Positions 17,506 to 26,550 of a stretch of 64,000 nucleotides of DNA are shown here, one piece after another. A program made the translations under genes and the position numbers. The stretch lies in NCBI GenBank assembly GCA_041484195.1, contig JBGPHC010000005.1, positions 123,641-187,640 of the forward strand. Direction: 5' to 3'. Each line of letters begins with the position of its first letter. Positions within the stretch are counted from its first letter, which is position 1. The notes under the pieces are model-generated. The model worked only from the letters and a program-made list of their open reading frames with translations. It was not told the origin of the DNA and did not search any database. Source of the stretch: PSRI01 sp041484195 (GTDB lineage Bacteria > Bacteroidota > Bacteroidia > Chitinophagales > Chitinophagaceae).

Positions 17506-18603
17506 TTGGAACAGGCATCTGAAACAAAAGGCCAGAATATTTCAAATTCGGAACAGCCCGGCAACCCCTCTCCGAAATCACTCGGCTATTATTTCCCCGC
17601 TGAATTTGCGAAGCATGAAGCCACCTGGCTAAGCTGGCCGCATAAGGAAGCTTCCTGGCCAGGCAGAATCGACATGATCTATCCCTACTATGCACGCTTT
17701 GTAAAAGAACTAAGCCAGGGCGAATTGGTACGCATCAACGTAAATGATGAAGCTATGAAACGATTCGCCATCGCTCAACTTGAGAAAGCCGGTGCTAATA
17801 TGAATATGATTGAATTTTATTTTCATCCTACCAACGATGCATGGTGCAGGGATCATGGCCCGTCATTCCTGGTAAATCCTCATGCCAGTCCAAAGAAAAT
17901 TGTCGTTGACTGGAACTATAATGCATGGGGCGGGAAATATCCTCCGTATGACCTGGATGATGAAATTCCGACACTGATTGCCAGACATTTTAATCTGCCC
18001 GTGTATTATCCGGGTATCATTATGGAGGGCGGGTCGGTTGATTTCAATGGCAAAGGAACGCTAATCACTTCCACCTGCTGTCTGCTCAATGAAAACAGAA
18101 ACCCATTGTTGAGTGCCGCCAAAGTAGAAGAATTTCTCAGGGAATTCTATGGAGTGGAACAGGTTTTATGGGTGGATGAGGGAATTGTGGGTGATGATAC
18201 TGACGGACACATTGATGATACGGTTCGCTTTGTGAATGAAGACACCGTGCTGACTGTGGTGGAAGAGAACATAATGGATGAGAATCATGAATGCCTGCAA
18301 AAAAATCTTCGGGACCTGCAAAGAATGCGACTGACGGATGGCCGGCAACTGAATATTATCGAATTGCCCATGCCCGGTGAATTGGTATATGAAGGACAAA
18401 GACTACCCGCTTCCTATGCAAATTTCTATATCGCGAATCATGCTGTGATCGTACCTACTTTCCGAACTGACAAAGATGATCGGGCACTCCGGGTCATTCA
18501 GGATGCATTCCCGGATCGAAAAGTTATCGGTATTGATTCAACCGAAATCATTTGGGGATTGGGAAGCTTTCATTGCCTCAGTCAGCAGGAACCACTGGTA
18601 TGA
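17506..18603 (+). CDS. aguA: Agmatine deiminase
   Basis: A protein of about 365 residues that converts agmatine to N-carbamoylputrescine and ammonia. The family N-terminus KSLGYYFPAEFAKHEATWLSWPHKEASWPG is clear, followed by NDAWCRDHGPSFLV, MEGGSVDFNGKGT, DDTDGHIDDTVRF and the C-terminal catalytic cysteine (C357, GLGSFHCLSQQEP). No ATG exists between the upstream in-frame stop at 17491 and the conserved region, so a TTG (17506) is the likely start. It follows aguB by 56 bases on the same strand. Confidence 0.92.
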   Translation: MEQASETKGQNISNSEQPGNPSPKSLGYYFPAEFAKHEATWLSWPHKEASWPGRIDMIYPYYARFVKELSQGELVRINVNDEAMKRFAIAQLEKAGANMNMIEFYFHPTNDAWCRDHGPSFLVNPHASPKKIVVDWNYNAWGGKYPPYDLDDEIPTLIARHFNLPVYYPGIIMEGGSVDFNGKGTLITSTCCLLNENRNPLLSAAKVEEFLREFYGVEQVLWVDEGIVGDDTDGHIDDTVRFVNEDTVLTVVEENIMDENHECLQKNLRDLQRMRLTDGRQLNIIELPMPGELVYEGQRLPASYANFYIANHAVIVPTFRTDKDDRALRVIQDAFPDRKVIGIDSTEIIWGLGSFHCLSQQEPLV

Positions 18604-18641
18604 ATCTGATGACTGGTCCGGGTGCAGGATGAGGAAAAGAA

Positions 18642-19079
18642 TCAGCTGGTGATGGTCATTGTTTCACCTACTATGGAGACGTTATAAATCCTCAGGTTCG
18701 CACTGGCTGGTCCCAATAATACCGCGCCTGATTTGCTGAATTCACTTCCATGCAAGGGGCAAATAAATATTCCCTGACCCGTATTGTAGCCAATGATTGT
18801 GCCTTCATGGGTGCATGCGGCCTGCACGGCTGTGAATGAAGATGGATCATTCCCCGCGGCGAGTCTCACGATGATCACGCCACTCTTCACTAATGAATCA
18901 CCAATATTTTGCAAGGCCGTATTGAGATCCAACGAAAAATTAACTCCTTGTGGCGGGGGTGTTGGGCCGTTAGTTCCGCCTTTTGAACAGGCTGCCAGGC
19001 AACCCGTGCATGCCACTGCCAGCGTAATGCCTATGTCTGATAAGAACGATCTTCTATCCATAAGGTTCAGTTTCATCAT
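18642..19079 (-). CDS. Rieske [2Fe-2S] domain lipoprotein
   Basis: A 145-residue protein. The N-terminal hydrophobic signal follows DRRSFL, a weak Tat-like or lipoprotein context with cysteines at residues 24, 27 and 31. It is followed by a Rieske domain whose cluster ligands are C89 and H91 (ACTHEGTIIGY) and C107 and H110 (FICPLHGSEF). Probably a soluble or anchored periplasmic electron carrier; its partner is not evident from neighbours. It ends 38 bases from the convergent aguA. Confidence 0.88.
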   Translation of the reverse strand: MMKLNLMDRRSFLSDIGITLAVACTGCLAACSKGGTNGPTPPPQGVNFSLDLNTALQNIGDSLVKSGVIIVRLAAGNDPSSFTAVQAACTHEGTIIGYNTGQGIFICPLHGSEFSKSGAVLLGPASANLRIYNVSIVGETMTITS

Positions 19080-19240
19080 TTCTTTACGTAGTACGCTTAA
19101 ATGGGGTTGCTTATTTTGCGAGAAAAAAATTAAGTGGTAATCTTTTTGTTAAAGCTTGCAGGAGACAATGTTGGGTCCTTGTTAAAATTTCCTTAACAGA
19201 TGTTGGCAGAAATATTTTGCTGTTTTAAAGAAAACCAGGT

Positions 19241-20230
19241 TCAGGTTTCCAGCCGATGCCTTGAATCGCGGGAAATATTTTCTATGGTCCAGATCACTTT
19301 CTTTTCAAATGGGAATTGGCGCACATGGCAATCAGGCTTGTCGCAAATCCTGCAGGAAAAATCAAGACATCCGTCGGCATGGACGAACAATTCAACAGAT
19401 TCCCCGAATTCCTTTTTTATAATGGCCGACAGCGATTCAATTTCATGGTGCGCTTCTCGGACGGAAAGATACCAGGGAACCGTGAGGTGGCAATCCACAT
19501 GAAAGATCGATCCATATTTAATGATCCTGACATTGTGGAGATCGATCCAGTTTTGCCGACGATGGTGATTGAGAGAATCCACCATTTTTTGCAGCAAGGC
19601 CTTGTCTGCCTCATCCATGATGCCCGCGATGGAGCTTCGCAGGATTTTATAGCCGGTATAGATTATAAAAAGCGCAAAGCCAATGGCCACGGCGCCATCG
19701 AGCCATTTTTGATGGGTGATATAAATGAGTATGAGGCCGGCAATGATACCAACGGTTGACCAGGTATCGCTTTGCAGATGCCTGCCGCTGGCCATCAACG
19801 CAAGTGAATTATTTCGCCGTCCCACCTTAATGCAATAACTGCCCGCCACATAATTGACGAGGGCAGTTATGCCCACCAGCAAAATGCCAAAGTCAAGACG
19901 ATTTAATTCGTGGGGATGAACGAAATTATCGATCGCTTCATAAATGATTACAAAGCCAGCAACCAATACCAGGCCGCCTTCTACTGCCGCAGAAAGAAAC
20001 TCAGCTTTGCCATGACCGTAAGGATGATTTTCATCCCGGGGCTTAGCGGCGATATATAAGCTGTAGAGACTGATGAATCCGGCAATAACATTGACCGTGC
20101 TTTCCAGGGCATCGGTAAGGATGGCGACTGATTGGGTAAGCCACCAGGCAATTATTTTCAGAATGAAAAGCAAAACTGCGATGGCAGTCACAAATTTTTG
20201 CGTCCTGAAATTGATCTTTGCGCTGTTCAA
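19241..20230 (-). CDS. Cation diffusion facilitator family metal exporter
   Basis: A 329-residue CDF transporter, probably exporting Zn2+ or a related divalent metal in exchange for protons. Six membrane segments are predicted, with the metal-site motifs ILTDALESTVN (TM2) and GRHLQSDTWSTVGI (TM5; H-x-x-x-D). These are followed by the cytoplasmic CTD (LHNVRIIKYGSIFHVDCHLTVP). An unusual C-terminal cysteine cluster C-x4-C-x2-C-x4-C (GCLDFSCRICDKPDCH) follows the CTD and probably binds metal. It is downstream of, and on the same strand as, the alanine-rich small protein, but separated by a terminator. Confidence 0.92.
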   Translation of the reverse strand: MNSAKINFRTQKFVTAIAVLLFILKIIAWWLTQSVAILTDALESTVNVIAGFISLYSLYIAAKPRDENHPYGHGKAEFLSAAVEGGLVLVAGFVIIYEAIDNFVHPHELNRLDFGILLVGITALVNYVAGSYCIKVGRRNNSLALMASGRHLQSDTWSTVGIIAGLILIYITHQKWLDGAVAIGFALFIIYTGYKILRSSIAGIMDEADKALLQKMVDSLNHHRRQNWIDLHNVRIIKYGSIFHVDCHLTVPWYLSVREAHHEIESLSAIIKKEFGESVELFVHADGCLDFSCRICDKPDCHVRQFPFEKKVIWTIENISRDSRHRLET

Positions 20231-20300
20231 AAGCTTTGATTAGCTGGCAAAGATATTTTTTATCTTTTTGCCGGGACCAATTATGACTATAAAAATTAAA

Positions 20301-20325
20301 AAGCTACCTGATGCGGTAGCTTTTC
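20301..20325 (-). terminator. Rho-independent terminator
   Basis: Arms 20301-20308 (AAGCTACC) and 20315-20322 (GGTAGCTT) pair perfectly over 8 bp with a 6-base loop. A-rich sequence on the left gives a U-run for transcripts on the minus strand, ending the 20357-20689 gene. Confidence 0.8.
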
Positions 20326-20356
20326 TTCATTACAATTCCTGCGGCGGGAACAATCC

Positions 20357-20689
20357 CTATTTCTTCGCCTTGTCTTTATTTTCTTTGTATCGCATATCGG
20401 GAGTCCCGTTTTTCTTGGCGTGAACTGCCGGCTTAGCGGCTGCCTTATTTTCCTTGTACCTCATGTCTGGAGTGCCGTTTTTCTTGGCGTGTGCGGTTGA
20501 TGCGGCAGTGGCAGGTGCAGCGGTAGCAGCCGAAGTGGCCGGAGCTGCCGTGGTAGCAGGTTTAGCCATGGCCTTGGTAGTGGTCTTGGCTGCTTTAGCT
20601 TTTGGATCTGCGGTCTTGGCGGGAGCGGCTTGGGCAAAAACACCACCTCCCATGAAAAGAATCAATGTTGCAAAGAGTAACTTTTTCAT
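20357..20689 (-). CDS. Small exported Ala/Lys-rich protein with two C-terminal repeats
   Basis: A 110-residue protein with a signal peptide (MKKLLFATLILFMGGGVFAQA), a low-complexity Ala/Pro/Thr/Lys middle, and two perfect copies of HAKKNGTPDMRYKENK at about residues 67-82 and 90-105. The KNGTPDMRYKENK motif recurs in small exported Bacteroidota proteins whose function is unknown. Highly basic overall. It is monocistronic, with a terminator 35 bases after its stop. Confidence 0.8.
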   Translation of the reverse strand: MKKLLFATLILFMGGGVFAQAAPAKTADPKAKAAKTTTKAMAKPATTAAPATSAATAAPATAASTAHAKKNGTPDMRYKENKAAAKPAVHAKKNGTPDMRYKENKDKAKK

Positions 20690-21036
20690 AATTGAATGAT
20701 TTGAGTTTGTTAGAGCATATTCAATCCCAATTTAGACGAACTTGATTCAATCTGGTGCTAAAATGAAACTGTTAACAAGCGGTTTACAATTTGAAGCCTC
20801 GGGTCCGGCTCCCATTCGAAGCCATGGACCTTCTCCTTAAAATTTGTGCTTGAATTATTCTATGCGGGGTATCAAGACAATTACCTTTAGAATTAAGCGA
20901 TGGGCATGGTCTTTCAATCATTTGCCCATGCTATGCTTGGAAGGTCATCTAAGGTATATGACTCAATTATATATGAACAAGTGTTAGTTTGCTGCCTTAA
21001 ATCTTATATTTTTGCCTCTTCTAAATCAATGGTTTT
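20690..21036. other. Intergenic region carrying the acyl-CoA dehydrogenase promoter
   Basis: 347 bases between divergent genes. Apart from the promoter at 20984-21014 no gene, repeat or RNA element can be supported. Confidence 0.5.
20984..21014 (+). promoter_or_regulatory. Predicted Bacteroidota-type promoter of acyl-CoA dehydrogenase gene
   Basis: A perfect -7 box TATTTTTG at 21007-21014 is preceded at a 19-base spacing by TTAG at about 20984-20987 (consensus TTTG). The ATG lies 22 bases downstream. Confidence 0.45.
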
Positions 21037-22191
21037 ATGCATTTTCAACTGAACGAAGAACACCTGATGATTCAAAAGGCAGCCAGGGATTTTGCGATAA
21101 ACGAATGCCTTCCGGGAGTAATTGAAAGAGACGAACAGCAGAAATTCGCGCGGGACCAGATATTGAAGCTGGCAGAACTGGGGTTTATGGGGATGATGGT
21201 GGATAGCAAATATGGAGGAGCCGGAATGGATACCATCTCCTATGTGCTTGCGATGGAAGAGATCAGTAAAGTGGATGCCAGTATCGGCGTATGCATGAGC
21301 GTGAATAATAGCCTGGTATGCTGGGGGCTGGACAGCTATGGTAGTGAAGAACAGAAAAAACAATACCTGACCCCGCTGGCACAGGGCAGAAAGAATGGAG
21401 AACTCTATATTGGAGCATTCTTGTTGAGTGAGCCCGAAGCTGGTAGCGATGCCACTTCACAGCACACCATTGCGGATGATAAAGGTGATTATTATTTGTT
21501 GAATGGAACAAAGAACTGGATCACCAACGGAAATAGCGCGAGCGTTTACCTGGTGATGGCCCAGACTGATCCTTCCAAAGGTAGCAAGGGAATTAATACC
21601 CTGATCGTGGAAAAAAATTGGCCCGGCGTGACCGTTGGCGCCAAGGAAAATAAATTGGGCATCCGCGGCAGCGATACGCATAGCATCATGTTCCAGGATG
21701 TAAAAGTGCCCAAGTCAAACCGGATCGGGGACGATGGATTTGGATTCAGCTTTGCCATGAGAACCCTGTCGGGTGGTCGCATTGGCATCGCTGCGCAAGC
21801 CCTTGGCATCGCAAGTGGGGCCTACGAAAGATCGCTGCAATATTCAAAAGAACGCAAAACTTTCGGTAAGGAAATCGCACATCACCAGGCTATCCAGTTC
21901 AAACTGGCGGATATGGCCACGCGTATTGAAGCAGCCAGGCTCTTATGCCTGCGGTCCGCCTGGGAAAAAGATCTTGGCAGGGACTATACTCTTAGTAGTT
22001 CCATGGCAAAGGTCTTTGCTTCTGAAACGGCCATGTGGGTCAGCACCGAAGCCGTACAGATCCACGGGGGTTATGGTTATGTGAAAGAATACCATGTGGA
22101 GAGAATGATGCGCGACGCCAAGATCACCCAGATTTACGAGGGTACCAGCGAAGTGCAACGCATCGTTATCAGCCGTGCCATCCTGAAATGA
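21037..22191 (+). CDS. Acyl-CoA dehydrogenase
   Basis: A 384-residue FAD-dependent acyl-CoA dehydrogenase of beta-oxidation or branched-chain amino acid degradation. The standard order is visible: N-terminal helical domain (QLNEEHLMIQKAARDFA), FAD-binding beta domain with LSEPEAGSDATSQHTIA and YLLNGTKNWITNG, then the C-terminal helical domain with KERKTFGKEIAHHQAIQFKLADM and QIHGGYGYVKEYHVERMMRDAKITQIYEGTSE. The catalytic base is the glutamate at residue 368 (YEGTSEVQ), the position used by short/medium-chain enzymes. It is followed by the YggS gene 86 bases downstream. Confidence 0.95.
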   Translation: MHFQLNEEHLMIQKAARDFAINECLPGVIERDEQQKFARDQILKLAELGFMGMMVDSKYGGAGMDTISYVLAMEEISKVDASIGVCMSVNNSLVCWGLDSYGSEEQKKQYLTPLAQGRKNGELYIGAFLLSEPEAGSDATSQHTIADDKGDYYLLNGTKNWITNGNSASVYLVMAQTDPSKGSKGINTLIVEKNWPGVTVGAKENKLGIRGSDTHSIMFQDVKVPKSNRIGDDGFGFSFAMRTLSGGRIGIAAQALGIASGAYERSLQYSKERKTFGKEIAHHQAIQFKLADMATRIEAARLLCLRSAWEKDLGRDYTLSSSMAKVFASETAMWVSTEAVQIHGGYGYVKEYHVERMMRDAKITQIYEGTSEVQRIVISRAILK

Positions 22192-22277
22192 ACCGATTCA
22201 CTAGCTTCTCTAAATATTAATGGAAGAAATTACAGCAATGGGATGACCTGAAAGCTTTGGAAATCCAGACCAGGAAT

Positions 22278-22958
22278 ATGGCGATCAATAAAGAAAAATA
22301 TTTTGAATTACTGAGTGAACTGGCCCTCTGTCACGGGAGTCTTGTGGCAGTTTCAAAGACGAAACCAGTGGAAGACATACTCGCTTTGCATGAATTAGGT
22401 CAGTTGGATTTTGGCGAGAACTACGTTCAGGAAATGAAAGAAAAGCGGGACCTCCTCCCTCAAGATATCCACTGGCATTTTATCGGTCACCTGCAGTCCA
22501 ATAAAGTGAAACAGATTGCGCCCTTTGTGCACCTGATCCATGGGATCGATAGTCTGAAGCTGATGAAGGAAACCGACCGGCAGGCTAAAAAAAATGACAG
22601 GATCATCGACATTTTATTGCAGGTGCATATAGCAAGGGAATCCACCAAATTTGGGATGGATGAAACTGAATTGGCCGAAGCGATGGATGCAGCTCCTGAA
22701 TTTCAGAACCTGCGCGTTTCGGGACTGATGGGCATGGCTTCTTTTTCAGAAGACCAGGATTTGGTGCGTACTGAATTCAGATATCTGAAATCATTGTTTG
22801 ATAAATACGCTATGAATGCAGGTGAGGGGCCCGAAGTTTCCTCTTTCAGAACACTGTCAATGGGAATGAGTGATGATTATAAGATCGCATTGCAGGAGGG
22901 AGCTAATATGATTCGCATTGGCAGTTTAATATTTGGGGCCAGGGAGAAAACCGATTAA
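22278..22958 (+). CDS. YggS family PLP-binding protein
   Basis: A 226-residue member of the YggS/PROSC/PLPBP family, a single-domain alanine-racemase-fold protein that holds pyridoxal phosphate and maintains vitamin B6 homeostasis. The PLP lysine is in VAVSKTKPVEDI. The family signatures LDFGENYVQEMKEK, HWHFIGHLQSNKVK, LRVSGLMGMASF and LSMGMSDDYKIALQEGANMIRIGSLIFG are all present. The ATG at 22278 is used; the longer frame starts with TTG at 22257. It is co-directional with the acyl-CoA dehydrogenase and possibly co-transcribed. Confidence 0.94.
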   Translation: MAINKEKYFELLSELALCHGSLVAVSKTKPVEDILALHELGQLDFGENYVQEMKEKRDLLPQDIHWHFIGHLQSNKVKQIAPFVHLIHGIDSLKLMKETDRQAKKNDRIIDILLQVHIARESTKFGMDETELAEAMDAAPEFQNLRVSGLMGMASFSEDQDLVRTEFRYLKSLFDKYAMNAGEGPEVSSFRTLSMGMSDDYKIALQEGANMIRIGSLIFGAREKTD

Positions 22959-23047
22959 TCTTCAGAACAAAATCTTTCCGGGGCTTGAGTAATACGAAAG
23001 TTTCTTTTATCGGCCAGCAAATACACCAATATCCAATATCATGAATC

Positions 23048-24631
23048 TTATCCTTTATATTCCCCGAATACCGACCGGAGCTCATCTGCAATTTCTCCCA
23101 GCGTACAATAATGCTCCACGGCTTCGATCACTGTGGGCATGATATTTTCGCCGTTCACTGCTTTATCATGCAGAGCCTGGAGGCTTTTCCGCACTTCTGA
23201 TGAGGAACGCCTGGCTTTTAATGCCTTTAATTTTTCCGTCTGAATGAGCCTGATATGGTCGTCAACCCTGAAGCCAGGTGTAGGTGCCTTTGCCTCGGAG
23301 ATGAATTTATTCACGCCTATAATGATCTTTTCGCCTTTTTCCATCTCTCTTTGAAACTTATAAGCGCTTCTTGCAATTTCATTCTGAAGAAATCCCTGCT
23401 CGATGGCTATCACGCTGCCTCCCAGGCCGTCTATTTTATCCATGATGTGGCTGGCCGCTCCTTCCATTTCTTTTGTGAGTGTCTCCACAAAGAATGAGCC
23501 ACCCAGTGGGTCGGCGGTATCCGCTACGCCGCTTTCGAATGCTACGATCTGTTGGGTACGCAGGGCGATCCTGGCCGCTTCTTCGGTGGGCAGGCTCATC
23601 GCTTCATCGTAGCCGTTAGTGTGCAGGGACTGTGTGCCACCCAGCACGGCCGCCAGAGTTTGTAGGGTCACCCGGCTGATATTGTTGAGAGGCTGTTGGG
23701 CCGTGAGCGTGCTGCCCGCGGTCTGGGCATGAAAACGGAGCATCATCGCGCCTGGTTCGGTGGCGCCAAGTTCCTGCATGATCCTGGCCCACATGCGCCG
23801 CGCCGCGCGGAATTTGGCGACTTCTTCAAAAAGATTGTTGTGTGCGTTGAAGAAGAAAGAAAGCCTTTTCCCGAATACATTGATGTCCAGGCCACGTTCC
23901 ACGGCCGCCTTCACATAGGCTTTCCCGTTACTTAGTGTGAAAGCCAGTTCCTGCGCAGCGGTGCTCCCTGCCTCACGGATATGATAACCCGAAATTGAGA
24001 TGGTGTTCCATTTGGGCAATTCCGCAGCGCACCATTCAAAAATATCAGTGATGACGCGCATAGATGGCTGGGGCGGATATATATAAGTGCCCCTGGCCGC
24101 ATATTCTTTGAGGATATCATTCTGGATGGTCCCGCTTATCTTCTTCAGGTCGGCTCCCTGCTGCCTGGCCACCGCCACATACAAGGCTAGCAATATGAAT
24201 CCCGTGGCATTGATGGTCATGGATGTGGATACCTTTTCGAGAGGGATCCCCCTGAAAAGTTCCTGCATGTCTTCCAGGCTGTCAATCGCCACACCCACTT
24301 TACCCACCTCGCCCTCTGCCAGGGGATGATCGCTGTCGTAGCCGATCTGGGTAGGCAGGTCAAAAGCCACGCTGAGTCCCATTACTCCTTGCGACAGCAG
24401 GTAATGATATCGTTTATTGCTTTCTTCAGCCGTGCTGAACCCGGCGTATTGCCGCATGGTCCAGAGTTTGCCCCGGTACATGTCGGACTGCACCCCACGG
24501 GTAAATGGAAATTGTCCCGGCAGCTCACCTGGAGGGCTGTAATGCTCACTATTAGCCGTGTACAGTTTATGTATCTCAATTCCGCTATCTGTAAAAATCT
24601 TCTTTTCCGGCATAATTGTCTGTTTTGCCAT
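23048..24631 (-). CDS. Methylmalonyl-CoA mutase, catalytic large chain (separate B12-domain type)
   Basis: A protein of about 527 residues from ATG 24631 (a TTG at 24652 is less likely). It covers only the substrate-binding TIM barrel of methylmalonyl-CoA mutase: [23 protein letters not shown] with the conserved Tyr and Arg, [58 protein letters not shown] and [18 protein letters not shown]. The cobalamin-binding domain (DxHxxG) is absent, so this is the two-gene form and the small subunit must be encoded elsewhere. It interconverts methylmalonyl-CoA and succinyl-CoA. The Tyr in the TMRQY region argues for methylmalonyl- rather than isobutyryl-CoA, but relatives cannot be excluded. Confidence 0.9.
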   Translation of the reverse strand: MAKQTIMPEKKIFTDSGIEIHKLYTANSEHYSPPGELPGQFPFTRGVQSDMYRGKLWTMRQYAGFSTAEESNKRYHYLLSQGVMGLSVAFDLPTQIGYDSDHPLAEGEVGKVGVAIDSLEDMQELFRGIPLEKVSTSMTINATGFILLALYVAVARQQGADLKKISGTIQNDILKEYAARGTYIYPPQPSMRVITDIFEWCAAELPKWNTISISGYHIREAGSTAAQELAFTLSNGKAYVKAAVERGLDINVFGKRLSFFFNAHNNLFEEVAKFRAARRMWARIMQELGATEPGAMMLRFHAQTAGSTLTAQQPLNNISRVTLQTLAAVLGGTQSLHTNGYDEAMSLPTEEAARIALRTQQIVAFESGVADTADPLGGSFFVETLTKEMEGAASHIMDKIDGLGGSVIAIEQGFLQNEIARSAYKFQREMEKGEKIIIGVNKFISEAKAPTPGFRVDDHIRLIQTEKLKALKARRSSSEVRKSLQALHDKAVNGENIMPTVIEAVEHYCTLGEIADELRSVFGEYKG

Positions 24632-24677
24632 TAGACCAGTTGACTGATTCAATCCGGGTTCTGCTATCCTGAAGGGA

Positions 24678-25190
24678 CTAGACCATGAGTTTCTTGGCTT
24701 CGAACCTCAATGCTTCCAGCACTATATTATGTAAGGTGGCCTGCGGATCGGCATCCAGCAGTTCAAGGATGCGCTTACTGAGGTCATAACCGCTCGCCCC
24801 GGGCGGCAGGCTGCCAGTCAGTTGATGCAAGATAAAAATATTTTGTTCCTTCAGACTGGTGATCGCCTGCCATGCTTCCGCTGAAACATAGAGTTGCTGC
24901 GAGAGATTATAATCATATTCATGCTTGATATGATCAACTAAGAGGGCCTGGTATTCGATGGCCGTGAGTCCCTGCGAAGGGATCCTGCTAACCAGGCTCT
25001 TCAGTGAAATCCTTTCCGCAAGGATCACCAGGCGTTCATAGGCCTGCAATTGCAGCGGATTGGTGGAATGATTTTGAGGCTTTGGTTCCTTCATGATTTC
25101 TTTTTTTTCCTTCAGGTATAGATAAATATAGCTCCCGAAAATTACCGCGAATAAGACCCCAAGGGTAATGAGCATGGTGGTGGTATCCAT
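24678..25190 (-). CDS. Uncharacterised single-pass membrane protein conserved in Bacteroidota
   Basis: About 170 residues from ATG 25190. One membrane segment near the N-terminus ([21 protein letters not shown]), then a linker and a helical cytoplasmic domain ([23 protein letters not shown]...). This matches a recurrent but uncharacterised Bacteroidota family, which I believe is listed as DUF7935, though this is from memory. It lies directly upstream of the methylmalonyl-CoA mutase chain on the same strand (46-base gap) and may share its transcript. No enzymatic motif is visible. Confidence 0.75.
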   Translation of the reverse strand: MDTTTMLITLGVLFAVIFGSYIYLYLKEKKEIMKEPKPQNHSTNPLQLQAYERLVILAERISLKSLVSRIPSQGLTAIEYQALLVDHIKHEYDYNLSQQLYVSAEAWQAITSLKEQNIFILHQLTGSLPPGASGYDLSKRILELLDADPQATLHNIVLEALRFEAKKLMV

Positions 25191-25281
25191 TATGAACCTG
25201 TTTGGTCTCGACAAAAATAAGTGTATTGGTCATACTAATTCCCATAACTTGAATGAATCCCGGGTATCCTTTTTAGGGCAA

Positions 25282-25312
25282 TCTGGTGCCACCTAAATTC
25301 TTTGTATTTTTG
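25282..25312 (+). promoter_or_regulatory. Predicted Bacteroidota promoter of the A-type Fe-S carrier gene
   Basis: TCTG (25282-25285), a 19-base spacer, and a perfect -7 TATTTTTG (25305-25312) match the TTTG-N19-TAnnTTTG consensus with one mismatch. The ATG is 15 bases downstream. Confidence 0.6.
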
Positions 25313-25327
25313 CATAAACATACAGGC

Positions 25328-25678
25328 ATGGATAATTTGACAATGGAGGCGCCGGTTAGTTTTACCGAAAGGGCAGTGCATGAGATCAGGCGGATCGCGC
25401 AAGATGATAATATTGCCGAGAAAGGGCAGTGGCTCAGAATCGGTGTAAAAGGAGGTGGTTGTTCGGGCATGACTTATATATTGGGATTTGACCAAAGGCA
25501 GGAAAAAGATGAACTGTTTGAAGTGAATGGAGTCAGTTTCGTCATGAACGGTGCCCATGGAATTTATCTCCAGGGAATGGAAATTGATTGGGAAGATGGC
25601 CTGAATTCGCGGGGATTTGTCTTCAATAATCCCAATGCCAGCAAGACCTGTGGTTGCGGGAGTTCATTTGCAGTTTAG
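25328..25678 (+). CDS. A-type iron-sulfur carrier (IscA/SufA/HesB family)
   Basis: A 116-residue HesB-type protein that receives and hands on Fe-S clusters. The three invariant cysteines are C45 (GGGCSGMTY), C108 and C110 (KTCGCGSSF). ATG 25328 gives the typical N-terminus (VSFTERAVHEIRRI); the upstream frame from 25286 is dispensable. A consensus-like promoter lies immediately upstream, so it is probably transcribed alone. Other suf/isc genes are not in the window. Confidence 0.95.
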   Translation: MDNLTMEAPVSFTERAVHEIRRIAQDDNIAEKGQWLRIGVKGGGCSGMTYILGFDQRQEKDELFEVNGVSFVMNGAHGIYLQGMEIDWEDGLNSRGFVFNNPNASKTCGCGSSFAV

Positions 25679-25756
25679 GTGAAGGGTTAAAAGATTGCTG
25701 TAAGTTTCGAATGAGTACCGCGGGTAATACTTTGAATTGCTTAAAAAAACAGAGAT

Positions 25757-26185
25757 CTATTGTTTCTTCAATGCGGCTTTCCATTTCATTGCCCCGGTGG
25801 TATAAGGATCAGATACATACTTTATATCCTGATGGAACTCCATATAAAAGGAATCTCCGGAGAAATTTCCATTACCGTATTCTAACATGTATGAGATCCC
25901 CTGATCTGAAACTTTTCTTTGTTTGATGGATAATTTATTTCCTGAAATAGTACCGGTGTCTAAGGAAAGAATGCCCTGGTTCATGACGACTTCCCCTCCA
26001 TGACCGGTAGGTTCTATGTCAATTGTAATTGACCCGTTGGGGTCAATCAGTCCATCATTGATGTAGAAATTATATGTGCCGGCATATTTACCGGAATGTT
26101 TCTGTGCAGCCTCCAGGTCAGATTCTTTTTTGCACGAGATAACAGGCAATAAAAGAATCAACAAAAACGCAAAGGAATTTTTCAT
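25757..26185 (-). CDS. Small lipoprotein of unknown function
   Basis: A 142-residue predicted lipoprotein: signal peptide with lipobox at PVISCKKESD (Cys at about residue 18), then a compact beta-rich domain with repeated strand-turn pattern (GKYAGTYNFYINDGLIDPNGSITIDIEPTG, and TISGNKLSIKQRKV). It resembles the small beta-barrel/lipocalin-like lipoproteins abundant in Bacteroidota, but no named family is recognised. It is convergent with the Fe-S carrier gene. Confidence 0.75.
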   Translation of the reverse strand: MKNSFAFLLILLLPVISCKKESDLEAAQKHSGKYAGTYNFYINDGLIDPNGSITIDIEPTGHGGEVVMNQGILSLDTGTISGNKLSIKQRKVSDQGISYMLEYGNGNFSGDSFYMEFHQDIKYVSDPYTTGAMKWKAALKKQ

Positions 26186-26421
26186 ATTTTTTGCATTCGG
26201 TTTGCCTACAATAGAGCCGAACCTTCTTCGTGGGTGATCGTCGGAATCCCTGAACCCCCGAGAATAATTCAGCGTTTATTAAACAAAATATTCTTTATTC
26301 ATGATATTCACAAGGCGCCTAAACCGCCGGCTTAGCTTATCATAGGAGGCGAAATTAGCAATGAAATAATAGGACAAATGAACTGCTCTGATGATTTTGA
26401 GTACGGGATTTTAAATAATTA

Positions 26422-26522
26422 GTGGGTCGTGGAGACACGCCCCGCGGCGGAAGAATATTGGTGGCGCATGGGGAAACCCACGGCAGGATCGGTGGGTCGT
26501 GAAGACACAACCCAGGGCGGAA
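26422..26522. repeat. REP-like palindromic repeats
   Basis: Two copies of a 31-base unit at 26422-26452 and 26492-26522. Each starts GTGGGTCGTG and contains an imperfect stem-loop (GGGTCGTG / GAGA or AAGA / CAC..CCC) followed by GGCGGAA. Between them lies a related stretch (GGCGCATGGGGAAACCCACG). The arrangement resembles bacterial REP/BIME clusters. Located just downstream of the secDF terminator. Confidence 0.65.
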
Positions 26523-26525
26523 TGG

Positions 26526-26550
26526 AAAAAGCCCCGCCAATCGGCAGGGC
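26526..26550 (-). terminator. Rho-independent terminator of secDF
   Basis: Arms 26531-26538 and 26543-26550 form 8 bp, with one G-U pair in the minus-strand RNA and a 4-base loop. The A-run at 26526-26530 provides the U-tract. Located 25 bases after the secDF stop. Confidence 0.85.
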
